A stretch of 64,000 nt of DNA. It comes from Petrosia ficiformis. Taxonomy: Eukaryota; Porifera; Demospongiae; Haplosclerida; Petrosiidae. The DNA lies in the NCBI GenBank assembly GCA_947044365.1, contig OX345636.1, positions 4,484,001 through 4,548,000 on the forward strand, in the 5' to 3' direction. The notes beneath the pieces are model-generated. The model was not told where the DNA came from. It searched no databases and saw only the letters and a program-made list of their open reading frames with translations. The position numbers and the translations under genes are program-made. Shown here piece after piece: positions 22,999 to 33,598 of this stretch; the stretch's first letter is position 1; the number at the start of each line of letters is the position of its first letter.

Positions 22999-24720
22999 AT
23001 GGGTAATCAACAGTTCACATGTCATCCACCTGTTATCGATACTCCAGAAGAAGTTGTACATTCACATGCCGATATCATCTTCACTGGAGGAACAATTCTT
23101 ACCATGACAGATTGCAACCCAACAGTTGACACCATTGCTGTAAAAGATCATAAAATCGTTGCTATTGGCAAGAAGGAAGAAATATTTCAGCAGTACAAAG
23201 GATTCTTTACAAAAGTTGTAGAGCTGCAAGGAACAGAAACATTGATGCCAGGCCTTATTGAGCCCCACACCCATCCAAGTCTCGTTTCAAGTTTCGCTCC
23301 GATGATCGATTTAAGTGGCTACTCTGGAGAGCTCAAAAATAAAGATGATGTCCTTGCCAAAATTAAGAAAGCAGTGGAAGCAATGAAGTCAAAGCATACC
23401 TCTAAATGGCTTGTATTCAAAGGTTGGGATCCTGCTATTATCACTGATTTGCCTTCTATTAATGCTAAAACACTTGATGTAATTGCTACTAAAGATTATC
23501 CAGTTTTTGTCATTGAACAAGCTCTTCATAGTGGGTGGTTAAATACTAAAGGATTGGAAGTGTGTGGCATCACAAAAGATACACCCAATCCTAAAGGAGG
23601 TATATTTGTTAAAGATTCCCAAGGGTGTCCAACAGGAATGGTAAAAGAAGGCCCTGCAGTTGGTTATGTATTGAAGAAGATTCCTAATCTTCCACTAGCA
23701 GCACTAACTGATATATTTCCTGCACTAAACCAGTATGCTGAAAATGGATTCACAACAATCACTGACATGGGCACTATACCAATTGATATACTTTCATTGT
23801 CCTTTCTGTCGTTTGTTACTCTTTGGCCATCATGTCCTGTCCGAATAGGTGTTTTCTGTAATCCTGCAATTACAAAAGAAAAACCTAGTGATTTCTTTAC
23901 CAACGAGAAATTGTGGTTTCCTGGTGCAAAAGTTTGGGCTGATGGCTCACCATATGCTGGATCAATGGCAACAAAGCAGCCATACTTGAATACTAAAATG
24001 ACACGTGCACTCGACTTTGATGAAAAGAATTATCCCTGTGGTTACCTCATTTATCCGTGTCTTGAGGACCAAGTCAAGGTTTTAAGACCTTTTAAAAATG
24101 AAATACTTGCTACTCATTGTCAAGGAGAACGAGCTATTGATCGTTCCCTTGACACCTATAAGAAGTTAATAGATGAAAACCCAACTTTGAAAGACCATCG
24201 CTACCGACTAGACCACTGTTGTTTAATCACAGAAGAGCAACTTCAACGTGCTACCAATCTTGGGGTCACTGTTACAATGTTTGTTGATCATGTCTATTAC
24301 TATGGTATCGCTCTTAGGGACGGGATTGTAGGTAAAGAACGAGCTGAACGATTCGTTCCAACTGCCTTGGCTACAAAATGTGGCCAAACCTACTGGACAC
24401 TCCATGCTGATTCTCCTTTTAATCCAATCAATCCATTCCGATCAATGCACACTTGTATTACTCGTCGTACAATGAAAGATCCTGATGTTGTTCTTGGACC
24501 GCAATATCGTTCTACCATTGATGACGCTCTGAAAGCATATACTATTAATGCTGCTTGGCAACTGAAGAGGGAAAATGAAATAGGTAGCATCGAAGTTGGA
24601 AAGCTGGCTGATTTAGTGCTGTTGTCAAATAATCCAAAGAGTGTTCCAGTTGACGATCTGCTCTCCATTCAGGTCCTGGAGACATATGTTGGAGGAAAGG
24701 TGTTTGATCATCGGAAGTGA
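22999..24720 (+). CDS. Metal-dependent amidohydrolase, YtcJ-like (amidohydrolase 3 family)
   Basis: 573-aa single-exon frame. I place the start at the ATG at 22999 (MGNQQFTCHPP): the in-frame TTG at 22987 is not a eukaryotic start, and the paralogue at 63654 starts at the matching place (MCNLPSSCHPP). Family marks, numbered from this Met: metal-binding HTH in GLIEPHTHPS (His90, His92), ALHSGWLNTKGL, WADGSPYAGSMATKQPY, HCQGERAID (His373), LDHC (His406), LHADSPFNPINPF (Asp471) and C-terminal IGSIEVGKLADLVLL. These enzymes hydrolyse C-N bonds in amides, N-acyl amino acids or cyclic ureides; the substrate here is unknown. No signal peptide, so probably cytosolic. Intronless coding region and bacterial-type family raise possible ancient horizontal transfer (unproven). 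It converges on membrane-protein copy 2. Confidence 0.95.
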   Translation: MGNQQFTCHPPVIDTPEEVVHSHADIIFTGGTILTMTDCNPTVDTIAVKDHKIVAIGKKEEIFQQYKGFFTKVVELQGTETLMPGLIEPHTHPSLVSSFAPMIDLSGYSGELKNKDDVLAKIKKAVEAMKSKHTSKWLVFKGWDPAIITDLPSINAKTLDVIATKDYPVFVIEQALHSGWLNTKGLEVCGITKDTPNPKGGIFVKDSQGCPTGMVKEGPAVGYVLKKIPNLPLAALTDIFPALNQYAENGFTTITDMGTIPIDILSLSFLSFVTLWPSCPVRIGVFCNPAITKEKPSDFFTNEKLWFPGAKVWADGSPYAGSMATKQPYLNTKMTRALDFDEKNYPCGYLIYPCLEDQVKVLRPFKNEILATHCQGERAIDRSLDTYKKLIDENPTLKDHRYRLDHCCLITEEQLQRATNLGVTVTMFVDHVYYYGIALRDGIVGKERAERFVPTALATKCGQTYWTLHADSPFNPINPFRSMHTCITRRTMKDPDVVLGPQYRSTIDDALKAYTINAAWQLKRENEIGSIEVGKLADLVLLSNNPKSVPVDDLLSIQVLETYVGGKVFDHRK

Positions 24721-25503
24721 TCTATTTTGGGGGGAGGAACTGATTAAAACTGATTTGTTTTGTGATTACCGTAATTATATTAAAATTGTTTAGGCTGTTT
24801 TTGATTTGTACATGTTGCTATTGAATTTGCCTATAATTATATTAAAGGAGAAGTTTTTTTTTAATGTAAATTATGACAACTTTACATTCTTATTATTGAA
24901 GTAGTGTCTTGAGTTTATAATTCTACCAATTAAAAAAAATGAATATACACATAAACCCTAAAATTGTGCTATCAAACATGGTTGTTCCATGGCTATATGT
25001 TTTAGCTATTACTTTTAACATGCATTTATAACATTCACGAACACACTTAATTGCTATAAACGCCTCTGGTTCATCCAACAAAGCCCTCCATCAAAATATT
25101 GAAGTCAATGAAATCTAAGTGTTATTTGCAATGGAAATGTATCTTCTCTGATGCTCGGATGATCAATGTGTTCTTATGACTACTACTTTTCAATTTCCCT
25201 TTTAAGCCTCACAATTATGAATCACTACTTTTTTTTACTCTGAAGATGTAACTTTCTTGATACGCTAATCTCAAGAAGTGAAAAGTAGAAGTGTAATTTA
25301 AAATTTTCAAAAAAATTACAAACAAAATTAAAAACATTAATTGAAAAATCAGGCTCTGCAAATTTCCATGTGCTATCAAAATACATGCAAAAATGCAAAA
25401 GTCTATACACTGACAAACTAATAACTGTAGCTAAAATAAAATGAACACACTCATTTAAAAAATGTACATGCTCATTTAAAAGTTTAATGAACAAATCCAT
25501 TCC
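24721..25503. other. Convergent 3' flanks, duplicated block
   Basis: From about 25035 the sequence (CACACTTAATTGCTA, CAACAAAGCCCTCCATCAAA, CAATGAAATCTAAG, TTTTAAGCCTCACAATTAT, TTTCCATGTGCTATCAAAA) recurs at 46270-46660 and, more diverged, at 53380-53720. This shows that the 3' flank was duplicated with the membrane-protein gene. No additional gene. Confidence 0.75.
24743..24748 (+). promoter_or_regulatory. Possible poly(A) signal of amidohydrolase gene
   Basis: ATTAAA 22 bp after the stop codon, followed by T-rich sequence. Confidence 0.35.
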
Positions 25504-28500
25504 TTAGGTTTCTTGCAGAATATGAATCAGTGGCTCACGTTCACAATCATTAATAATAAAGGAATCAATAACTTGAGGAGGAGCAAATTGTTGAACATTG
25601 TTCTGCCGTACTGTACACATGTCTTTCCACCAATTGTAAAGCCTCTTGACTAATGAGAATAGTTCAGTTCGAACAGTTATTATACTGATTGCTCCGACAC
25701 TAATGAAGCAAAGAGGAATCATTACCAATAAATAAATTATCACTTCTATGATTATACTAGAGTCCGATATGGTTTGATTCTCATCTGATAATAAAGCTGT
25801 GAGGAACACAAGATCGAATAGGAGATATGTGTCACATATATTTAGCCATTTCTTCTGAGCTAATGTTACCGCTAGGATGACAGTTTGAAATATGACATAC
25901 CAGTACAAAGACACTTGTATTGTTATCCATGTGCACACGTACACAACCCCATACCATCGATATTTATCATGATAACAAGACTGTAACTCATCAAGTAGAG
26001 GTTTCATATGATGGAAATTAAAACATTGTGAAAGAGCAATCAGAAATACCAAGACACCAAGTGATATCATTATTAATAATGCTATAATCCATAAAGGAAT
26101 GTGAGCCTTCTGAAAATACAGAAGGTCTTGTTGTAAAAGAACAACTGTATTTTCAGTGAAATATACTGGAGTAAGAAGCAGAATTGATGTACGGATAAGT
26201 GACCAATAAGATACCAGGATAAGTATGCACATAGCCTGCATTGGAGATTTTTGAAGTGTAAGGAATTTTCCGGGACATCGTTGAGCTATAAAAACTGTAG
26301 TGAGTAAAACTACAAACATAATGATAGGATTTAGGAACTGTAAGAATGTACTATCAAGAGGATTCATTGATGGAAAGAAACACCATGGAATAAAACCAAA
26401 TGCTTTAAACTGAAGTAGAACACTAGCTGCAAATACAGATACCATTTTGTCCGGTGTTGGGTACTGTCCTAATGGTAATTGACTAAGAACAGCCAGAAAG
26501 AACAAAGGTCCATAAAGATATCCAGAACCAATATCTGATTGGATTTTAACAACCAATATAAGGAAGATTCCAATTAACAAAGGGAATGTAATAGTTAACA
26601 ATAACAACACGAATGGATGCCATGTCTTACAAAGACTGATATCGATGAACTTCAGAGCAAAGTAAGTGAAAGTCTTGTTTTCAGCACAATTCATACATAA
26701 TGTTCCACCATGTCCATCACGACACTGATCATCTTGAATCTGAGGGAGAACAATATATTCTACATCAACAGGACATGTTTTCCTTTTGAAGTTACACTTT
26801 GAATTATATGGGCAATATGTCACAATGGGTTTATCAATATTGTGTGTATACCAGTATCCCTTCCTAATACAAACTTGTCCATTTTGAGCTGAACACCAGA
26901 ATGTGTTACTATTATTGACAGCACATCTACACTGTTTGGCATGCTTGTCATATACTAGACCAAGAGGACAGTCTATTAAGTGTATCTTAATGTTAGCAAT
27001 TGCTCCATTCATTCCCGCTGGAGGATCTCTACACTGAAAGTACAATTCTTTGCTTGAATTTCGATGAATGGAGGGAAATGAAGATTGGATTACTAGTCCA
27101 GTGTCTATGACATTTGATGATGGAAAAACTGTTGGAGGACTGGCTAAATGGATGTTTTTTGATGTACAGACAAGCTTGTCACCACAACCAAGAAAAGCAT
27201 CAGCGACACATGTTGAATCAGTGCCATTACAATCAAATACACTAAAATTCAGTTGTATATTTTTCCTGGATATATCTCAATTATTTTATTGGATATATTA
27301 ATGTTAGTAGGATAGGAGACAATCAATGGATCTGTATCTCATGTGATAATAGCCATACGATACGCATGACAGTAACACCAACTTTGATACTAGTAAACAT
27401 TAGCACCAGCCCCCGTACGGGCAGAATTTCCAGAAAATGATAAATAAAATGAAGTATTCTGTACTTGATCTATTAAACAATTATAATATATATAGGTTTT
27501 ACTAATGTATACAGCACCTCCATATCGAGCAGTATTGTTAGCAAATACAATTTTTGAGTTTTCACACATTGTGACCGTTGTATCACTATCAAAATATATA
27601 CCTCCTCCATACAAAGCAATGTTGTTCTGAAATGTATTTGTAGCCATAAAATGAACATAAGTAGAAAATAAAGCTAGAGGAGTTGCTGCATTTTTCAGAA
27701 ATGCAACATTCTTCATCTGAAATAATCCACCATTGATATAAACTACACCATATGGCTCATCATCAGTTATGTCAAATTGTGGGATTGAGTTATTCACAAT
27801 ATGTGTACTCACTAGAGTGATGTTAACATCAGACAAATTTGTACATGAAAGTTTGTTTAGAAATAATATAATACTGTTGTTTGCAATGTTTGATGAAATG
27901 TTTGTGTTGCTTATTTCAAATTGTGAACAGCGTCCAAATCCAACAACAGCTGATCCAACATTATTCTTAATTGTGTTGTTATTAAGCAAGTAGTGAACTA
28001 AATTTTCTTTCTCAAAATTATCGGGTTTAATAAAAATTAATGCACTATATTGAAATCTTTTTTTTTTTTAATGTGTATTATTCTGAAAGATGGTGTTGCT
28101 AATATTCATGAAACCAGATATGAAATTTAATGCTTCAAAAATGTATATTAAATATACAGCTGTGTTGTTATTAAAGCTACAGGTAGTAATACTATAATTA
28201 ATTTCTTGTGCTTCAAAGCACACCCCTATGCCTAGTAAAATAAATGGTATGTGGTAGGTTTTGAAAGTGTATTGTTCAATTGTAATTTCACTAGCACAAA
28301 TTTTTACTACACTGCTAAAGTTACAACTATTTCCCACAAAAGAAGTGTTTGTAAAAACAGCAGTATTCACGTTCTTAGCGAAAACCAAAGATTCTGCACC
28401 TTGAGATGAAGAGGTTTGAAAATTGGTATGCTGAATTATTACTGTCTCGACATTTAAGAAGTTTAATACCCATTCACTGATACAGTAATAAGAATATTTT

Positions 28501-28928
28501 ATTACAGCATTTTTAAACATGACTTTGTTTGAATGAAGAAAATGATATACTTCCAAAAATCAATAAGAGATTTTCAAATGTCATATTTGATGAACCTCTT
28601 GAATTAATCCAAATGATACATTTTTCATCGGCTCATTAATGGTACCCACATGTAAACACTGGTTCTTTCTAAACACTATATCGACTTTACTGTTTATAAC
28701 TCGTGGCTGGTAATCAAGTATTATTATCACACAGTTGTCATCACAAGAAATATGAGCATTCAAAAGAACATAAGTAAAACTTTGACAAGGATTGTCAATG
28801 AAACATGATATGTTATCAATACCAGTTGTACTTACATAAGTAAGTCCATCTTCATGTTGAATCTCACCACACTTCATAATTCCAATAACAATGAAAGTCA
28901 GGAACACACAACAGTGAACTGTATCCAT
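25504..28928 (-). pseudogene. Beta-helix / multi-pass membrane protein, copy 2 (disrupted)
   Basis: Same architecture as 3208-6666. The ATG at 28928 gives a signal segment (MDTVHCCVFLTF) and beta-helix start. Breaks relative to copies 3 and 4: a deletion at about 28600 that shifts the frame after VSFGL; an extra T near 28526; a poly-A-interrupted junk stretch near 28020-28075; a one-base deletion near 27267 before LNFSVFDCNG; and a 24-bp in-frame deletion at about 25856 removing HCLVQPYK from the conserved membrane loop. The C-terminal half (27260-25504) is open and keeps the Cys-rich domain, membrane segments and CEREPLI dileucine tail. Multiple independent lesions make it a pseudogene, although a short transcript for the C-terminal half is possible. 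Confidence 0.88.
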
Positions 28929-29070
28929 TATGCACTTTAAAACAAAATTGATACCTCATATGATACCTTTTATTACATGTGTACAATATTATCACTTATA
29001 TAATATTTTTAAAATGGTGTGTTATTATCATGGTTGTTTTGGCAATAATTATAATTTGTTTCATGTAAAT

Positions 29071-29511
29071 ACCAAAGAAAAACATAGCGATTTCTTTACC
29101 AATGAGAACTTGTGGTTTCCTGGTGCAAAAGTTTGGGCTGATAGGTCACCATATGTTGGATCAATGGCAACAAAAGAGCCATACTTGGACACTGAAATGA
29201 CACGCGTACGTGCACTTGACTTTGATGAAAAGAATTATCCCTGTGGTTACCTCATTTATAAGTGTGCTGAAGATCAAGCAAAGGTTTTACAGGCTTTTAA
29301 AAATGAAATACTTGCTACTCATTGTCATGGTGAGCGAGCTATTGACCAATCTCTTGAAGCCTATAAGAAGATAGTAGTTGAAATCCAAGACCATCGTTAC
29401 CGACTAGAACACTGTGGTTTAATCACAGAAGATCAACTTCGATGTGCTACTGAGCTTGGGGTCACCACCACCATCTTTGTCAATCATGTTTATTATTATG
29501 GTATGGCAATT
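29071..29511 (+). pseudogene. Amidohydrolase fragment
   Basis: Matches residues about 294-437 of the 22999-24720 enzyme: DFFTNENLWFPGAKVWAD, ATHCHGERAID, DHRYRLEHCGLITEDQ and FVNHVYYYGMA. It has no N-terminus and no C-terminus. On the left it is fused directly to the 5' flank of membrane-protein copy 2 (the shared flank ends at about 29070). On the right it stops where Merlin-like sequence begins. The surrounding 288-codon frame is therefore chimeric and not a gene. Compared with the intact enzyme, the Gly of WADGSP is Arg. Confidence 0.9.
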
Positions 29512-29560
29512 GTCTCTGAGTCACTGATACACTTAAATTGCTATTTTGTTTCCTTTGACC

Positions 29561-29875
29561 TAAACTTCTACTGCAGCATCAGTAACTGGATACTGCCTTG
29601 CCCACCAATGCGCCACTTCTGTGAAGTTAATTTACTCTGTTCAAAAAAACTTTCTTTGCTGTTTAGTTGCAATCAGGACACCTCCATCGATAGCCATCAC
29701 TTATATCTGATCTCTCCTTCATTTCCATATCTATCCCACACTGTGCACAGTTCATGGCATCTGCTAAGACATTCTCTTTTTGAAGAAAGGTTATAATAGC
29801 TGCAGTTCCACCAAAAGCAATAGGTCCTAATTCCAGTAAAGTCATTGTTACCTGCCAAGATAATTTCACAGTCAC
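29561..29875 (-). pseudogene. Merlin-like (ISXO2/IS1595) transposase relic
   Basis: The minus strand encodes LLELGPIAFGGTAAIITFL, a zinc ribbon NCAQCG ... GYRWRCPDC (C-x2-C / C-x2-C), then in shifted frames LTSQKW and HWWARQYPVTDAAVEV. This block order is typical of ISXO2-type transposases in animal Merlin elements. A plausible ATG is at 29845. Frameshifts and the absent DDE region mark it as dead. It appears to have inserted into, or joined, the amidohydrolase fragment on its left. Confidence 0.75.
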
Positions 29876-29895
29876 TTATATAGCAAATATAATTA

Positions 29896-29898
<3 letters not shown>

Positions 29899-29934
<36 letters not shown>
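29899..29934. repeat. AT microsatellite
   Basis: About 18 AT units. Confidence 0.9.
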
Positions 29935-29937
<3 letters not shown>

Positions 29938-30225
29938 ATAATGAGCCCATACATTTCTATGGGGCGTGTAAGTTTATATTTCTCATATAAACCTCAAAAT
30001 AAGTTGATATTTTAAAATATCAACCTTGTGAAACTCGACGGCGATTTCTGACAGACTTAATGACAATCTCTTGCAGGACAATCCAAGGTATGAATCTCAT
30101 TCTAAAATATATCAGATATAACATGTTTCATCTGTCTATATGCGTTATATAAACCTGCAAACTCGGCTGATATCACCCTCGGGCTACGCCCTTGGGTGAT
30201 ATCTTACCTCGTGGCAGGTTTATGT

Positions 30226-30470
30226 ATAGGTTATACACCGAGGTAAAGGTCTCTACTAGATTTATCAAACCGAGGGCAGAAGGCACGAGGTTTGATAAAT
30301 CTAGTAGAGACCGTACCGAGGTGTATGACGCACTTCTACCATGCTATAGCAACGCATTTCATTCGCGCGCGAAATACAGTAACTAAGCAAATCTTTGCGC
30401 GTGGCAACAGTATACATAATTTCACTAACCTAGGCCTATAGATATAGTGTGGATTTCTGTGACTCTTTAG
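30226..30470 (+). repeat. R-family repeat with long hairpin, copy 2
   Basis: Within it, about 30226-30270 and 30282-30327 form an inverted pair of roughly 40 bp with few mismatches (ACACCGAGGT, GTCTCTACTAGATTTATCAA and their complements). The remainder matches 21520-21640. Likely a terminal or fold-back piece of a transposon. Confidence 0.7.
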
Positions 30471-31142
30471 ACAAGTAACTGATCAACAGTCAATCGCAAG
30501 AGCTCTACATGTGGCAGACTTCCGCCTCCTCCTCAACTCCAGTATAAGGTGTGGTCTTCCAACAATCGCGTATTGATCGATCGCAATCGCAAGTTCGTGA
30601 TGCAAGAACAGCCAACTCAACTCTTTTGGAATCGATATCGATCTCATGCGAGAGATACAAACTGGTGTCAGATTTCAAAAAGAACAAGCATCACTATGAA
30701 TTACAGCTAATAATTATAGCTACAGTTGTATAGTCAATGCTTCGCAGCAGGGTAATAATCTTTTAATGTGTAATTTATAAAACATTATCAATGAAAAAAC
30801 TCTGACAAAATTATTATACAATCCTGGGAAAATAATCCCAGGAGGTTTCAATATAATATTGAACCTCTCCAGGAGGTTTGATATGAGATTTATTAACCTC
30901 ATTTTGAGCAATTTCATTGGTCAATTAACTACAAGCATGGTAGAAATAATGCATATAGACCTCTGAAACATGATATATATAACACATATATATATATTAT
31001 ATATATTAGCTATAATATTAGCTATATTATATAAATTATAGTTATAAATACAATAGGCTATGTATTATATATAACAATTCTACGTAATAAAAATAAATTA
31101 AAAGTCTACAATGATTGAAATATAATACATAATTAAAGTCAC

Positions 31143-31560
31143 AAAGCTGCAGTTGTTTCCACCCTATTAAAGAGAGAAGAGAGATTATCATTATCTCTAG
31201 TTCAGCAATCAGAAGAACAGCAATGGGTGGTTGAGGCCTTAATGAAGAATGGATACCCCAAAAAATTCACCAACCGATACTATTATAGCTGAACACTCGT
31301 GGTCATTACACACTGGGATGATACTGCAGTCCTGTGTGGACACCAGAGTTGGTTTCAACGATGTCTTCTTGAGTCATGGTTCATCCACCGTCTCCCTGAC
31401 CTCGTAAACCGTGAGAACGGTTTGCTTCCCGAGTGTTACGGACAGCACCGACAGGTGCCACCTGTCTAAAGACTCTTTATATAATTTCATGTTTTCTTTA
31501 CATTTATACCCTGATGAAGGCTGTTGATTAGAACAGCCGAAACATTGGTATATCTATAAT
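31143..31560 (+). mobile_element. Retroelement 3' remnant (LINE/Penelope type)
   Basis: 31143-31291 is an open stretch ending in TGA with K-AVVSTLLKREERL, then QWVVEALMKNGYPKKF. This resembles the post-RT segment that leads into a GIY-YIG-type nuclease in Penelope-like and related retroelements. About 31510-31545 reads PDEGC followed by PKHW-like sequence, also usual near such ends. No RT core is present, so it is a 5'-truncated dead copy. Confidence 0.5.
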
Positions 31561-31665
31561 AATATATTGATTGGTGAAAAAGACGAAGATAAATAAAGTA
31601 TAATACATAATTACTTTTCAACATGAGAATATATACGGGTTCATACTTTTGCGAATCATGGAAAC

Positions 31666-33429
31666 TAGTCTCGCGTAGCCAGACCCAACCCTCTGCTACG
31701 CGACGGCCAGGAAGGGTCTGGTGGACTTACATGTAGCACTTTCAGTTTTTTAATATTGTAATTTTACAACATCCTGTCAGATAGGAAGTACCACACTTCC
31801 TTATTACATTACTAAATTTCACTGCAATGACTGAGTCTTGGATGTACCACACCCCAAATTACTGTAGATTACGAGAGTATACACCAATTTGGTGGCAGCA
31901 TGTCTGTCCAAAACACCCACGCTTTGTTGGATATGGTCTAGCGGTGCTTTGATTCAAGTGTCTGCCCTTTGATGTTACTTTGAAGTTAGCACTTAAAAAA
32001 AAAAAGTGAAAGGCGAGTAGAACGGGATTTTGATGTATGTGTGATGTAGCTATAGACTTGGTTTCTAGCTGATTCTAGCGAGAGAGAAAGGGATGTTGGG
32101 AGAATAAGTGACAAATAGAGTGCGCGTGCAGACTTGAGTGGATGCTGTGCTTGCAGTAGTTGGTAAGCAAGGTTGAGGTGACTGTTAGATTGCTCCAGAA
32201 GGTCCAGAAAGTTGCAAAGAAGCTTGTATTCAGTTGCAACGAAGGTTTTGATTTTAATGAGATGTTGAGCCACTCCTCGCAATCAGTATGTTACATCCAT
32301 GATAGTTGTGGTTGGAATTATTACTTTTTCAAAAGCCCCCGGGTTAAGAAACTGTAAATGTTAAGTATAACTGCTAATTACATTCATAGACAACGTGCGA
32401 GTGTAGGTTTATGAATATCATGAGCGGTTTGTAACCCACTTATGCTCACCAAAATTCGGTGTAAACACTTGACGAACTGATGTACAGATGCATTGACACA
32501 ATTATTCGGTTCCATAACCACACCCTTTATATAAAAATTATGTGCGTACGTAAACATTTACAGAGGGTGTGGTTACGGATTGGAATAATTGTGTCAACGC
32601 AACTGAAATCCTTTCTACCACTTACAGTTTTTTTAAGTGCTAACTTCAAAGTAACATCAAAGGGCAGACACTTGAATCAAAGCACCGCTAGACCACGTCC
32701 AACAAAGCGTGGGTGTTTTGGACAATAGAATGCCGACATGCAAGAAACAACATTGGTATATACTCTCGTAATCTACAGTAATTTGTGGTGTGGTACATCC
32801 AAGACCCAGTCATTGCAGTGAAATTTAATAATCTAATAAGTAGGTGTGTACTTCCTCTCTAACTGGAAGTTGTAAAATTGCAACATTAAATAAATGCACT
32901 AAAGTGCAGAACCCTCGCTAAAAAGATGCTACTATGAATGTACGCTTCTCAGCATAAACAATCAACAATGAAACAGGGCGTCATGGGCGTTCCTCATCCG
33001 CTTACGTTCGGATTAACTAATAACGTTACATAGGCGTGACTGAGTAACAATGGCGACGGGTGAAATAAGCCTATTTTTCGACTTTGCATGACTGTATCTT
33101 TTCCATCGAAGAGTTTTCTTGCAAATCACTTGAACCTCGCAGTAAACCTAGTGTGCTCTTTCCTTCGCAGTGACCAAGAATCTTCAAAAGTAAGCCGTTG
33201 CAAAGATTAGTGGGAACACACACACGCACACAAACCAATTACTATAACCCTCCGCCTACGTGCTCGAGTTAAAAACTGAAAGTGTTAAAACGGGTGAATA
33301 TATTTAGCCGTAACTTCACCTATGTATCTTTTCACTGCACCGCGATTCATAAACACTTGATGAACTGATATACAGGAAGTCCACCAGACCCATCCCGCCG
33401 CGTTGCGGAGAGTTGGGTACGCGAGACTA
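31666..33429. mobile_element. 1764-bp foldback TIR element, TAGTCTCGCGTA family
   Basis: Starts TAGTCTCGCGTAGCCAGACC and ends with the complement (GGGTACGCGAGACTA). It is flanked by an exact 9-bp duplication CATGGAAAC (31657-31665 and 33430-33438). Inside, about 31735-31995 is repeated inverted at about 32630-32900 (shared words TTTGATTCAAGTGTCTGCCC, CACGCTTTGTTGGA, CTGTAGATTACGAGAGTATA). Hence a fold-back structure. No transposase frame. The same family as 18563-19132. It ends 160 bp before the kinase ATG. Confidence 0.92.
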
Positions 33430-33598
33430 CATGGAAACAATGTGCTATATCTATGCAGAGAAAAAAAATTGGAAGCAGCTCCACCCTCGACGTTTGAAAC
33501 GTCATAGCGAAAGTCACGTGATCTGGCCACGCCCAAGATGTTTTACAGTGCCATGTCAAGTGCCACAGTGGTAACGGCCAAAGCGAAAAGTAGATCCC

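Larger units (their letters stand above)
29935..33598. other. Repeat-rich intergenic region
   Basis: Holds the R-family repeat with hairpin (30226-30470), short palindromes near 30820-30880, a retroelement tail (31143-31560) and the foldback element 31666-33429. The last 160 bp (33439-33598) is unique sequence directly upstream of the kinase start codon and contains a CACGTG box near 33515. No other gene is recognised. Confidence 0.65.

Noticed and set aside
25504..28928. Copies 2 and 3 as intact spliced genes
   Set aside because: The frame breaks are small indels and nonsense changes inside conserved coding sequence; copy 1 and most of copy 4 are uninterrupted there, and I see no splice signals that would remove them.
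28930..29796. A 288-aa protein
   Set aside because: It is a chimera of duplicated promoter flank, a middle piece of an amidohydrolase and antisense Merlin sequence.
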